A stretch of 64,000 bases of DNA from Spirochaetota bacterium (GTDB lineage Bacteria > Spirochaetota > UBA4802 > UBA5368): the NCBI GenBank assembly GCA_004297825.1, contig SCSX01000079.1, forward strand, positions 62,001-126,000, in the 5' to 3' direction. Every line of letters starts with the position of its first letter. The stretch's first letter is position 1. Below, piece after piece: positions 54,259 to 63,679 of the stretch. A program made the translations under genes and the position numbers. The notes under the pieces are model-generated. The model did not search any database and had not been told where the DNA came from. It worked only from the letters and a program-made list of their open reading frames with translations.

Positions 54259-55935
54259 ATGCTTATCGGGCTTGACGTGGGCGGGACCCATACCGACAGC
54301 GTGCTCATCGGGAAGGAAGGCATCCTCGCCCAGGCGAAGGTTCCCACCAACCATGAAGACCTGCTCGAGTCGGTGATCGCGGGCATACGCGCGGTGATTG
54401 GCGGGACCGATGCCGCGGCCGTCACCCGCGTGAACCTGAGCACGACGCTCTCCACGAACGCGATCGTGGAGGGGAAGGCGGAGAAGGTGGGCGTCGTCGT
54501 CACGGCGGGCGCCGGGATAGACCCGCGGGGATTTTCCACAGGGGACCATTTCGCCTTCGTCCCGGGCTCGATAGATCACCGCGGAACCCAGACGGCAATG
54601 CTCGACGAGAAGTCGCTCGACGCGGCGGCGAAGGCGTTCCGCAAGGCGGGACTCAGGGTGTACGCCGCGGTGGGAAAGTTCTCGACCCGCAACATCACGC
54701 ACGAAAACGCAATCAGGGATGCGCTCGCTGCGCAGTCGGATTTCACCACCGCGGGCCACCTGCTCTCCGGGAGGCTCAATTTCCCGCGCCGCATCGCGAC
54801 CGCGTATTACAATTCCGCCGTGTGGCGCCGTTATACGCAATTCGCCGACGCGGTCGAGGAGGGCGTGCGCGCCCTGGGGATTCGCGCCGCGCTCTGCGTC
54901 CTCAAGGCCGACGGCGGCACCATGCCGCTCGCGCTCTCCCGCAGCCTCCCGGTCGAGACGATACTCTCCGGGCCCGCGGCGAGCGTTATGGGCATCGTCG
55001 CACTCTGCAGGCCCGCGGAGGATTCGGTGCTGCTCGATATCGGCGGCACCACGACCGACATCGCCGTCTTCGCCGCGGGCGACCCGCTCATCGAGCCCGA
55101 CGGCATTTCGCTCGACGGGCGGCCCACCCTGGTGAGGGCGCTGCGCACGCGGTCCATTGGCGTGGGCGGGGACTCCGCACTCGAAGTGCGCGACGGCGCG
55201 GTGCTCGTGGGTCCCGTGCGGCGCGGTTTTTCAATGGCGGACGGCGGCGCGCACCCCACGCTTACCGACGCGTGCAATGTCGGCGGATTTTCGAGTTACG
55301 GGGGCACGGATCGCTCGGCGAAGGGGATCGGGGAGCTCGCGAAAAGACACGGGATGAAGCCGGCCGAGCTGGCGAACGCCGCGGTGGAGACGGCGGTGGC
55401 GTCGATACGCGGACAGGTTGAGGCGCTGGTCTCCCAGGTCAACGAGCGTCCCGTCTACACCATCCACGAGATGATCGAGGGTAAGCGCATAGAGCCGCGC
55501 ACGGTCTACGTCGTGGGCGGCCCGGCGCGCACCTTCGCCCCGCTTATAGAGAAGGCGATGGGGGTGAAGACGGTGCTCCCGAACCACCACGGCGTCGCGA
55601 ACGCCGTGGGCGCGGGGCTCGCCAGGACCACCATGTACATCGAGCTCCTCGCGGACACGGAACAGAGGCGCCTCATCATACCCGACCTCAACGTGGCGCG
55701 CGAGATCACCCCGGGCTACGCGCTCGCGGACGCCGAGAAGGACGCGAAGCGCTATCTTCTCGATCATATGCGCGCGCAGCAGGTGACCGACGTGGATATA
55801 AGCGCCGAGGTGGTGGAGTCCTCGGTCTTCCATATGGTGCGCGGCTTCACGGCGACGGGCAAGAACATCCGCGTGCGCTGCCAGGTGAAGCCGGGTGTGC
55901 TCGAGGAATTTGCGGGAGCGGTGGCGGGGCAATGA
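54259..55935 (+). CDS. Hydantoinase/oxoprolinase-family ATPase (HyuA-like)
   Basis: 558 aa. ASKHA-type nucleotide motifs: GLDVGGTHTDSVLI at the N-terminus, VLLDIGGTTTDIAVF near residue 260 and VVGGPARTFAPL near 415. This is shorter than classic HyuA or 5-oxoprolinase A (about 690 aa) and lacks the usual C-terminal domain and an adjacent HyuB, so it may be an acetone-carboxylase-like or reactivase-type ASKHA enzyme. ATG 54259 with GGGGG upstream. Its stop overlaps the HDAC-like gene start. Confidence 0.82.
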   Translation: MLIGLDVGGTHTDSVLIGKEGILAQAKVPTNHEDLLESVIAGIRAVIGGTDAAAVTRVNLSTTLSTNAIVEGKAEKVGVVVTAGAGIDPRGFSTGDHFAFVPGSIDHRGTQTAMLDEKSLDAAAKAFRKAGLRVYAAVGKFSTRNITHENAIRDALAAQSDFTTAGHLLSGRLNFPRRIATAYYNSAVWRRYTQFADAVEEGVRALGIRAALCVLKADGGTMPLALSRSLPVETILSGPAASVMGIVALCRPAEDSVLLDIGGTTTDIAVFAAGDPLIEPDGISLDGRPTLVRALRTRSIGVGGDSALEVRDGAVLVGPVRRGFSMADGGAHPTLTDACNVGGFSSYGGTDRSAKGIGELAKRHGMKPAELANAAVETAVASIRGQVEALVSQVNERPVYTIHEMIEGKRIEPRTVYVVGGPARTFAPLIEKAMGVKTVLPNHHGVANAVGAGLARTTMYIELLADTEQRRLIIPDLNVAREITPGYALADAEKDAKRYLLDHMRAQQVTDVDISAEVVESSVFHMVRGFTATGKNIRVRCQVKPGVLEEFAGAVAGQ

Positions 55936-57242
55936 TGAAATCGGAAAGGAAACTGGGCATTATATTCTTCCCCGCGTACGACTGGGCGATAAGCCCCACG
56001 CACCCGGAGCGGCAGGAGAGGCTCCTGTATACGCAGGACCAGCTCGTCGAGGAGGGTCTCTTCGATATCGACGGCATCACCGAGTACAAGCCGGATCTCG
56101 CGACGGTCCAGGACGTGGAGCGGGCCCATTTCTGCTTTCCCGACACGCCCCACATCCTCACGGAATCGCACCTGGTGTCGGCGGGGGGCGCGATAAAGGC
56201 CGCGCGGCTGGTGCTCGACAAAAAGGAAGACAGGGCGTTCGCGCTGGTGCGCCCGCCGGGACATCACGCGATGAAGGTGGTGCACGGGGCGCGCGGGTTT
56301 TGTAACGTCAACATCGAGGCCATAATGATCGAGTATATCCGCGAGCATTACGGGCAGAAGCGAATCGCCGTCGTAGACACGGATTGCCACCACGGCGACG
56401 GCACCCAGGACATCTACTGGCACGATCCCCACACCCTGTACATATCGGTCCACCAGGACGGCCGTACGCTGTATCCCGGTTCGGGCTTTATCGGCGAGCT
56501 GGGGGGTCCCAATGCAATAGGCAGGACGATCAATATCCCCCTGCCGCCGGAAACGGCCGATGACGGATTCCTGTTCGCGCTCGAAAAAATCATCATGCCC
56601 ATCCTGAAAGACTTCAAGCCGGACCTGGTGATCAACAGCGCCGGCCAGGACAATCACTACTCCGATCCCATCACGAACATGAACTTTTCGGCGCAGGGCT
56701 ATGCGCGCCTGAACGAGGTGCTGAACCCGGACATCGCCGTGCTCGAGGGCGGGTACGCGATACAGGGGGCGCTGCCCTACGTCAACCTGGGGATAGCCCT
56801 GGCCATGGCGGGCGTCGATTATTCCTCCGTGCGCGAGCCCGATTTCGACCGCGATTCGTTGAAACAGGACGCAGGCGTCACGCAGTATATAAAGAAGATC
56901 GCGGACGAGATTCTCGACACCTATGCGCACCTCGCGGACCACGCGTCAAGGGGAATGCCCGGGAACTATTCGGTACGCAAGAAAAACATTTACTATGACA
57001 CCGACGGCATCCAGGAAAACCAGGTGGAATCGGTAATGGTGTGCGACGAGTGCGCCGGCGTGCTGAAGATCGAGACGTTGAGCACGGTGAACCCGCTTTG
57101 CCTGGGGGTGGAGATCCCGGTCGGGGCGTGCCCGCGATGCAGGCGCGAGGGGCTGCGTATACTTGACGAGGGTCGGAAAAAAGGCAAGTACCGGCATATC
57201 CAGCTCATCAACCGCGCGGACAGGGAATACGCGCGTTTTTAA
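55932..57242 (+). CDS. Histone deacetylase-family amidohydrolase with C-terminal zinc ribbon
   Basis: 436 aa. The HDAC/AcuC/APAH core spans about 10-310: RPPGHHAMK (catalytic His pair), DTDCHHGDGTQD (Zn Asp/His) and SAGQDNH (Zn Asp). A C-terminal extension of about 90 residues holds CDEC ... CPRC, a likely zinc ribbon not found in typical bacterial members. ATG 55932 overlaps the preceding stop. Possible substrates are acetylated polyamines or lysines; fusion and coupling to a hydantoinase-like ATPase suggest a specialised amide-hydrolysing pair. Confidence 0.86.
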   Translation: MMKSERKLGIIFFPAYDWAISPTHPERQERLLYTQDQLVEEGLFDIDGITEYKPDLATVQDVERAHFCFPDTPHILTESHLVSAGGAIKAARLVLDKKEDRAFALVRPPGHHAMKVVHGARGFCNVNIEAIMIEYIREHYGQKRIAVVDTDCHHGDGTQDIYWHDPHTLYISVHQDGRTLYPGSGFIGELGGPNAIGRTINIPLPPETADDGFLFALEKIIMPILKDFKPDLVINSAGQDNHYSDPITNMNFSAQGYARLNEVLNPDIAVLEGGYAIQGALPYVNLGIALAMAGVDYSSVREPDFDRDSLKQDAGVTQYIKKIADEILDTYAHLADHASRGMPGNYSVRKKNIYYDTDGIQENQVESVMVCDECAGVLKIETLSTVNPLCLGVEIPVGACPRCRREGLRILDEGRKKGKYRHIQLINRADREYARF

Positions 57243-57311
57243 ACCCGCCAGGCGAATCGGCTGAAAAAATTATTCGACTCCGCGCGACCAGTGGGGTATA
57301 CTCCGTCCGGC

Positions 57312-59492
57312 ATGATGATACTGGAAAATCTGCTGGCCCATTTATTGAAGCGTTACGACGGGACGAGCTTTGTCGTGAGGCTCAAGGCGCGATTCGTCGC
57401 CTACTGCTCCCTGACCGAGATCCTGGTTATCGGCACGGTCATAATCGTGTCCGGGTTCGCCCACCTGAACAACCCCCTGTACGGATACTCCCTGAATTTC
57501 AAGGTGCTCGGACCTCTCATCGCGGGATTATCCTTCCCGGCGATCGGGCTCTGGTTCCTGGCGCGGGGCAATTTTACGATCGCGGCGCATATGCTTCTCG
57601 TGTGCGGGTTCGTCACGACCTGGACCGTGATCTTCCTGGACCGGTCGTACGTCGTCTCGCGTCTTGATTCAATTTCCCTCATAATCGGCCTGCTCTCCAT
57701 GACGCCCCTGATCATTTTAAAAAAGCCCCTGGGAATCATTTTCTATTCCGCGGTTAATATCGTCACCCTATACGCCTTCATGTTCATTTTCAGGGACGAT
57801 CTCAACCTTCCCTACAGCTCGTTCATCGACTACCTGTCTGATAATACCGTCACGCTGCTCGCGGTCACCGTAATTGCGTACAACGTCTATTCGATCAACC
57901 GGCGCACACTGGAAAAGGCGGAGACCGACATCGCGGAGCGGATACGGACCGAGGAGCTCCTGGTGCGCTCCGAGGAAAAGTTTTCGAAGTCATTTCACCT
58001 GAGCCCCCTGGCGATCATACTCGCGACCCTGGACGGGGCCAGGGTCGCGGAGGTAAGCGACCAGGCGTGCAGGCTCCTGGGAATCGAGCGCGGGGAGATC
58101 ATGGGACGCTCGCTCCTGGAGACCGGCGTGCTCAGGACCGAGGGCACGTGGGACCAGCTCCGCGGAGACCTTGAACGGGACGGCATTATCCTGGAACGCG
58201 AGCTGGGAATAACGACCAAGGCGGGATCCGCGAGAACGGTGCTCGCGTCCGCGGAGATCGTCACGATAGGGGCGGTGCCCCACGCGATCATCGTCGCCGC
58301 CGATATCACCGAAAAGAAGGCGCACCAGGAGGAACGCGCGCGCCTCGAGGATCAGCTGCGCCAATCGCAGAAAATGGAATCGATCGGCCAGATGGCGGGC
58401 GGCATCGCCCACGATTTCAACAACCTGCTCACCGCGATCCTGGGCCACGCGGAGCTTGGTCTCATGAACGCCGACCAGGGCGGGGCCGCGTACCCGCACT
58501 TCCTGGGGATATCCAAGGCGGCCGAGAGCGCCGCGACGCTTACCAGGCAGCTCCTCGCGTTTTCCCGCAAGCAGGTCATCGAGCCCAGGACACTCGATCT
58601 CAACGAGCTCATCGCGGGGATGCAGAAGATGCTCGCGCGCGTGATTGGCGAGCATATCACGCTGAAAACGGTGATGCAGCAGAAGCTGTGGAAGGTCCGG
58701 GCGGACCCCGGGCAGATCGAGCAGGTGGTGATCAATCTCGCGGTCAACGCGCGCGACGCGATGCCGGACGGGGGAAGGCTGGCCATCGAAACGATGAATG
58801 CCAGCTTCGACGAGAAGTACGGGAGGACCCACCTCACGGTGCAACCGGGCGAGTACGTGATGCTTTCGGTGAGCGATACCGGGACGGGGATGGACGAGGA
58901 GGTGAAGCGGCACCTTTTCGAGCCCTTCTTCACCACGAAGCCCAAGGGAAAGGGGACGGGCCTGGGGCTTGCCACCATATACGGCGCGGTACGCCAGAAC
59001 AACGGGACCATCGAGGTGTATTCGGAGCCGGGGATGGGCACCACCTTCAAGGTCTACTTCCCAAGGATCGCGGCGGGAGAGGAGGCCTCCGCGGAGCGGC
59101 GCTCATCCAGAACGGCGCCCGGAGGCACGGAGACGATCCTCCTGGTCGAGGACGACGATCTCGTCCTCCGGTTCTCGCTGAGCGTGTTGAAAAACCTGGG
59201 GTACACGGTCATATCGAGCTCGACGGCGGAGGAGGCACTGCGCGCCGCAGCCCGCCACGAGGGGCGGATCGACATGTTGCTGACCGACGTGGTCCTTCCG
59301 GGCATGAACGGGCGCGCCCTGGCGGAGAAACTGATCGAGAAGCGTCCCGAGTGCAAGGTGCTGTACGCATCGGGCTACACCGAGGACGTGGTGCTTCACC
59401 ACGGGGTGCTGCAGGGGGATATCAGCTTCATCGCCAAGCCGTTCAGCCCCCAGGCGCTCGCGAAGAAGATACGAGAGGTCCTGGACGGGTGA
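57312..59492 (+). CDS. Hybrid sensor histidine kinase with PAS and receiver domains
   Basis: 726 aa from ATG 57312. Membrane region about 30-205 (six hydrophobic helices), PAS (about 225-335), HisKA with phospho-His in GGIAHDFNNLLTAILGHAEL, HATPase_c with NLAVNARDAMPDGG, DTGTGMDEEV and GKGTGLGLATIYG, and a C-terminal receiver starting ILLVEDDDLVL with phospho-Asp in LTDVVLPGMNG and Lys in FIAKPF. The HisKA subtype (AHDFNN) is common in hybrid kinases of soil and sediment bacteria. No separate response regulator is adjacent; signal unknown. Confidence 0.92.
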   Translation: MMILENLLAHLLKRYDGTSFVVRLKARFVAYCSLTEILVIGTVIIVSGFAHLNNPLYGYSLNFKVLGPLIAGLSFPAIGLWFLARGNFTIAAHMLLVCGFVTTWTVIFLDRSYVVSRLDSISLIIGLLSMTPLIILKKPLGIIFYSAVNIVTLYAFMFIFRDDLNLPYSSFIDYLSDNTVTLLAVTVIAYNVYSINRRTLEKAETDIAERIRTEELLVRSEEKFSKSFHLSPLAIILATLDGARVAEVSDQACRLLGIERGEIMGRSLLETGVLRTEGTWDQLRGDLERDGIILERELGITTKAGSARTVLASAEIVTIGAVPHAIIVAADITEKKAHQEERARLEDQLRQSQKMESIGQMAGGIAHDFNNLLTAILGHAELGLMNADQGGAAYPHFLGISKAAESAATLTRQLLAFSRKQVIEPRTLDLNELIAGMQKMLARVIGEHITLKTVMQQKLWKVRADPGQIEQVVINLAVNARDAMPDGGRLAIETMNASFDEKYGRTHLTVQPGEYVMLSVSDTGTGMDEEVKRHLFEPFFTTKPKGKGTGLGLATIYGAVRQNNGTIEVYSEPGMGTTFKVYFPRIAAGEEASAERRSSRTAPGGTETILLVEDDDLVLRFSLSVLKNLGYTVISSSTAEEALRAAARHEGRIDMLLTDVVLPGMNGRALAEKLIEKRPECKVLYASGYTEDVVLHHGVLQGDISFIAKPFSPQALAKKIREVLDG

Positions 59493-59506
59493 CTCCGATG
59501 TGCACG

Positions 59507-59539
59507 CAAATGGCGAAGGCGCACAAATGGCGAAGGCGC
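59507..59539 (+). repeat. Direct repeat CAAATGGCGAAGGCGC x2
   Basis: Two 16-base copies 17 bases apart, the second forming part of the left arm of the large palindrome that follows. Confidence 0.7.
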
Positions 59540-59565
59540 GCAAACGTTTGCGCGCCTTCGCCATT
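59526..59565. terminator. 40-base perfect palindrome at a convergent gene junction
   Basis: AATGGCGAAGGCGCGCAAAC joined without a loop to its exact complement. Lies between the hybrid kinase stop (59492) and the glutamine synthetase III stop (59587), so it is positioned as a bidirectional terminator. Confidence 0.7.
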
Positions 59566-59586
59566 GTGTACCCGGCAATGCCCGGA

Positions 59587-61749
59587 CTAGCTGATGAAGA
59601 GCATCTCCCAGAACTTGGGAAGCGGCCATATCGAGTCGTCGATATACTCTTCCAGGATGTCCGCTTTTTCGCGGATCTCGATCATTACCTTCTTGATCTC
59701 ATTACAGTAATACGCGGCCTTCTTCTCCTCGTCATGCATGGCCCCGGCCTTGTCGTTCCTGGCCTTGAGGTCGTTGACCGAGGTCTGCAGGGCGCTCACG
59801 AGCGACAACACGGTCTTCAGGAGCTCCTTCTGGACCTTGAGGTCGGACGAATCGCCGAGTATTTCGGAGACCGACGCGATCGAGGTCGCGACCTTGTACT
59901 GGTAATCAAGGCCGGCGGGGATCACCTGGTTCTGCACCATCGAATAAAGCGTCATCGCCTCGATGTCGAGCTCCTTGACGTAGCGCTCCACGCGGATGTG
60001 ATACCGCGATTTGAGCTCCACCTTGGAGAGCACGCCGTATTTTTCGAAGAGCGAAAGCGCCTTTTCCGTGACGAGATCGGTGAGGGATTCGGGCGTGGTC
60101 TTCTTGTTCGGAAGCCCGCGCCGTTTCGCCTCGTCTTCCCATTCCTTCGTGTAGTTGTCGCCCATGTACAGTATGGGCTTGAGGGTCTTGATCTCCTCGC
60201 GAATCACGTCGAGCGCGGCCTGCTTCACGTCACCGCCCTTCGCCTTGATCTTGGAGGCGAGCACGTCCAGGCTTTCCGCCACGATCGTATTGAGCACGGT
60301 CGCGGAGAAGGCGATCGACTGGGACGAGCCTACCGCGCGGAATTCGAACTTGTTCCCGGTGAAGGCGAACGGCGAAGTCCTGTTGCGGTCGGTGCTGTCC
60401 TTGGAAAGAATGGGCAGTTTCGAGAGCCCCAGGTCGATGATCGCCGCGTTCGACGCGGAGGTTACGAGCCCCTTCTCGATGTTCTCGATTATCTGCGTGA
60501 GCTGTTCGCCCAGGAAGACCGAGATGATCGCGGGGGGGGCTTCGTTCGCGCCCAGGCGGTGGTCGTTGCCGCTCGACGCGACGGCCGCGCGGAGCAGGTC
60601 GGCGTGGAGGTAGACCGCGCGGATGGTCGCGATCAGGACCACGAGAAACTGGATGTTGTCATGCGGCGTTTTGCCCGGGTTGAGCAGGTTGTTCCCCAGG
60701 TCGTCCGAAAGCGACCAGTTCAGGTGCTTGCCCGACCCGTTGATGCCCGCGAAGGGTTTCTCGTGCAGGAGCGCGGCGAGCCCGTGCTTGATGGCGACGG
60801 TGCGCAGCGTATCCATGACCAGGTAGTTGTGGTCTACGGCAAGGTTCGCCTCTTCGTACATGGGGGCGATTTCGAACTGGCTCGGGGCCACCTCGTTGTG
60901 ACGGGTCTTCGCCGGGATGCCCAGCTTGAAAAGCTCCTCCTCGACGTCATGCATGTAGGAGAGGATGCGCTCCTTGATGCTCCCGAAATAGTGGTCTTCC
61001 AGCTGCTGGCCCTTGGGGGGCTCGCCGCCCAGGAGCGTACGCGAGCTGAGCACAAGGTCCTTGCGTTCCTGGTAGTAATCCTGGTCGATAAGGAAATATT
61101 CCTGCTCGGGTCCCAGCGTCGCGTAGATGCGCTTCGCCTTGCTGTTGTTCAGGAGGCCTACAATCGAGAGCGCGCTCTTGTTGATGGCGTTGATCGAGCG
61201 CAGGAGCGGGGTCTTCTTGTCGAGCGCTTCCCCGGAGTAGGAAATGAACACCGAGGGGATGCACAGCACGGTCCCGATTCCGCGCTGGAGTATGAACGCG
61301 GGGCTCGAGGGATCCCACGCCGTGTAACCGCGCGCTTCGAACGTCGAGCGGATTCCGCCGCTCGGGAAGCTGGAGGCGTCGGGCTCGCCCTGCCACAGTT
61401 GCTTGCCGGAAAAGCGCTCAATGCCCATGCCGTTTTCGGCGGGTTCGATGAAGGCGTCGTGCTTTTCCGCGGTGGAGCCGGTCATGGGCTGGAACCAGTG
61501 GCAGTAATGCGTGGCCCCTTTCTCGAGCGCCCATTCCTTCATCGCGTGCGCGACCGCGTTGGCTATGGTGATGTCGAGGGTGCGCTGCCCGTGGAGAATC
61601 TCGACCATGCTGTCGTAAATGTCTCTGGGAAGTTTCTCCAGCATCGCGGTGAGATTGAACGTGTTCTCGCCGTAGTAGCGGGATACCGGCATGTCCTTTT
61701 CCTTGCAAATTGAAACATTGGTAGAATTGATCGGCGTTGACTCTGACAT
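59587..61749 (-). CDS. glnN: Glutamine synthetase, type III (GlnN)
   Basis: 720 aa, within the GSIII range. Makes glutamine from glutamate, ammonia and ATP as a large dodecamer. GSIII signatures readable: TFNLTAMLEKLPRDIYDS, EKGATHYCHWFQPMTGSTAEKHD, KTRHNEVAPSQFEIAPMYEEA and LHEKPFAGINGSGKHLNWSL. ATG 61749 has AAGGAGGAAG upstream and is preferred over a start 51 bases earlier. Divergent from glnA, 391 bases apart, so both nitrogen-assimilation genes share a control region. Confidence 0.95.
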   Translation of the reverse strand: MSESTPINSTNVSICKEKDMPVSRYYGENTFNLTAMLEKLPRDIYDSMVEILHGQRTLDITIANAVAHAMKEWALEKGATHYCHWFQPMTGSTAEKHDAFIEPAENGMGIERFSGKQLWQGEPDASSFPSGGIRSTFEARGYTAWDPSSPAFILQRGIGTVLCIPSVFISYSGEALDKKTPLLRSINAINKSALSIVGLLNNSKAKRIYATLGPEQEYFLIDQDYYQERKDLVLSSRTLLGGEPPKGQQLEDHYFGSIKERILSYMHDVEEELFKLGIPAKTRHNEVAPSQFEIAPMYEEANLAVDHNYLVMDTLRTVAIKHGLAALLHEKPFAGINGSGKHLNWSLSDDLGNNLLNPGKTPHDNIQFLVVLIATIRAVYLHADLLRAAVASSGNDHRLGANEAPPAIISVFLGEQLTQIIENIEKGLVTSASNAAIIDLGLSKLPILSKDSTDRNRTSPFAFTGNKFEFRAVGSSQSIAFSATVLNTIVAESLDVLASKIKAKGGDVKQAALDVIREEIKTLKPILYMGDNYTKEWEDEAKRRGLPNKKTTPESLTDLVTEKALSLFEKYGVLSKVELKSRYHIRVERYVKELDIEAMTLYSMVQNQVIPAGLDYQYKVATSIASVSEILGDSSDLKVQKELLKTVLSLVSALQTSVNDLKARNDKAGAMHDEEKKAAYYCNEIKKVMIEIREKADILEEYIDDSIWPLPKFWEMLFIS

Positions 61750-62140
61750 GTGACTGCTTCCTCCTTCTGGGGTTATGCGAAGGTTTATCGGCCCGAGCAT
61801 ATTGTTAAGTAATACTCATTTTTTGGCTTGATTGGGCAGAAAATGAAAGAGCCGCTTCATTCTGTCAAACGACAAATCGAAGTGATATGTTACATACATG
61901 TTAAATAGGCAATATCGGTACCCCACGCTTTCAGGGAACGCGATAGGGGCAGGCCGGTACCATTCGCGGGCGCACCGCTTCGTTCCCTCATAGCGGAAAA
62001 TCCATATATCAGCATACCTTGTTACGCCTAAGTTAAATAAGGATGAAAAAAAGATCATGTTCACGGGTCGGCATTGACGTACGCGGGGAATGGTACTACT
62101 TTTCCGTATATTTATAATAATAACGCTAGGAGTGATTTCC
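61750..62140. promoter_or_regulatory. Divergent glnN-glnA control region
   Basis: 391 bases without a gene. A minus-strand TTGACA lies at 61863-61868 (read as TGTCAA), and TTGACG at about 62074 is followed by AT-rich sequence with TATAAT near 62112. The string GTTAAATA(A)GG occurs twice (about 61898-61909 and 62032-62042). No sigma-54 consensus or clear NtrC palindrome was found. Regulatory sites are therefore unassigned. Confidence 0.45.
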
Positions 62141-63559
62141 ATGAAGACAGTTCAAGACGTCATGCAATTCATCAAGAAGGAAGCGGTCGAGGTGATCGAT
62201 TTCAGGTTCATGGACTTCCCCGGGATCTGGCAGCACTTTTCGATTCCCGCCCGCGAGTTTGACGAAAGCGTGTTCACCGAGGGGCTCGGGTTCGATGGAT
62301 CCAGCATCAGGGGATGGCAGGCGATCAACGAATCGGATATGCTTATCAAGCCCGTTCCCGATACGGCGTTTCTCGATCCCTTCTTCAAGCACAAGACGCT
62401 CGTGCTCGTATGCAACATCGGGGACCCCGTGACCGGCAAGGACTATACCCGCGACCCGCGCAACATCGCCATCAAGGCGGAGAATTACCTCAAGTCCACC
62501 GGGATCGGCGATATCGCCTATTTCGGGCCCGAGGCCGAGTTCTTCATCTTCGACAGCATCCGGTTCGACCAGAACACGAACAGCGGATACTACTTCATCG
62601 ATTCCGATGAAGGAAACTGGAATACGGGGCGTGAAGAGTCGCCCAACAACCTGGGGTACAAGATTCGGCCCAAGGAGGGCTATTTCCCCGTGCCGCCCAC
62701 GGACAGCCAGCAGGACATCCGCAGCGAGATGATGCTCATCCTGGAGAAAATCGGGGTGGAGATCGAGGCGCAGCACCACGAGGTGGCGACCGGCGGACAG
62801 GCAGAAATCGACATGCGCTTTTCCCCGCTGGTCGAGATGGGGGACAAGCTTCTCAAATACAAGTACGTCATTAAAAATGTCGCAAAGCAATACGGCAAGA
62901 CGGTGACCTTCATGCCGAAACCCCTCTTCCAGGACAACGGATCGGGTATGCACGTGCACCTGTCCATCTGGAAGGGCGGCAAAAATCTTTTCTTTGGCGA
63001 CGGGTACGCCGGACTCTCGCAGACTGCCCTGTACGCGATCGGCGGGATACTCAAACACGCCCCGGCCCTCCTTGCCATAACGAATCCGACTACGAACAGC
63101 TATCGACGCCTTGTCCCCGGATTCGAAGCCCCCGTGAACCTCGCGTATTCGAGCCGCAACCGCAGCGCCGCGGTCCGCATACCCATGTACTCCAAGTCGG
63201 AGAAGGCGAAGCGCTTCGAGTTCCGGTGCCCCGATCCGAGCTGCAACGGGTACCTTGCGTTTTCCGCCATCCTGATGGCGGCGATCGACGGTATAGTCAA
63301 CAAGATCGATCCGGGTCAACCCCTGGATAAGGACATTTACGACCTTCCCAAAGAGGAGCTGGCGAAGGTGCCGCATACGCCGGGATCGCTTCGCGAGGCG
63401 TTGGGCGCACTCGAGAAGGACCATGCCTTTTTATTGAAGGGGGACGTTTTCACCCCGGACGTCATCGAGACCTGGATCGGGTACAAGATGGAAAAAGAGG
63501 TTGAGGCCATGGACCTTCGGCCGCATCCCTGGGAGTTCGCCCTTTACTACGATCTCTAA
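62141..63559 (+). CDS. glnA: Glutamine synthetase, type I (GlnA)
   Basis: 472 aa. Type I signatures: [17 protein letters not shown], the metal-binding EAEFFIFD and EIDMRFSP, the ATP loop [27 protein letters not shown], and Tyr400 in [10 protein letters not shown] at the position of the adenylylated Tyr397 of E. coli. ATG 62141 has AGGAG eight bases upstream; a longer frame from 62090 runs through the leader and is unlikely. Followed by a clear terminator. Adenylylation control is plausible because the Tyr is kept. Confidence 0.96.
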   Translation: MKTVQDVMQFIKKEAVEVIDFRFMDFPGIWQHFSIPAREFDESVFTEGLGFDGSSIRGWQAINESDMLIKPVPDTAFLDPFFKHKTLVLVCNIGDPVTGKDYTRDPRNIAIKAENYLKSTGIGDIAYFGPEAEFFIFDSIRFDQNTNSGYYFIDSDEGNWNTGREESPNNLGYKIRPKEGYFPVPPTDSQQDIRSEMMLILEKIGVEIEAQHHEVATGGQAEIDMRFSPLVEMGDKLLKYKYVIKNVAKQYGKTVTFMPKPLFQDNGSGMHVHLSIWKGGKNLFFGDGYAGLSQTALYAIGGILKHAPALLAITNPTTNSYRRLVPGFEAPVNLAYSSRNRSAAVRIPMYSKSEKAKRFEFRCPDPSCNGYLAFSAILMAAIDGIVNKIDPGQPLDKDIYDLPKEELAKVPHTPGSLREALGALEKDHAFLLKGDVFTPDVIETWIGYKMEKEVEAMDLRPHPWEFALYYDL

Positions 63560-63581
63560 ACACGAGAGAGGGAATTCTTTG

Positions 63582-63609
63582 AAAGGGGGCCGGTGAGGCC
63601 CCCTTTTTG
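63582..63609 (+). terminator. Rho-independent terminator of glnA
   Basis: AAAGGGGGCC, loop GGTGA, GGCCCCCTTT followed by TTG: a 10-bp GC-rich stem with a T-run, 22 bases after the glnA stop. Confidence 0.9.
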
Positions 63610-63679
63610 TTTCTAGTGCCGGAAGAAAGGGACAATTATTATTGATTAACCCGATGATGATCGGTATCGTTTCCACAGT

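Noticed and set aside
57243-57311. Start of the hybrid kinase at 57291
   Set aside because: The upstream codons (MGYTPSG) add nothing typical, and ATG 57312 starts directly before the membrane region; evidence is weak either way.
59500-61713. 737-codon open frame antisense to glnN
   Set aside because: Runs the entire length of the glutamine synthetase III gene on the other strand; no domain, no start signal, and it begins inside the large palindrome.
62126-63424. 432-codon open frame antisense to glnA
   Set aside because: Mirror frame of a highly conserved GC-rich gene; amino-acid composition (many His, Arg, Val, Asp) is typical of antisense frames and there is no ribosome site.
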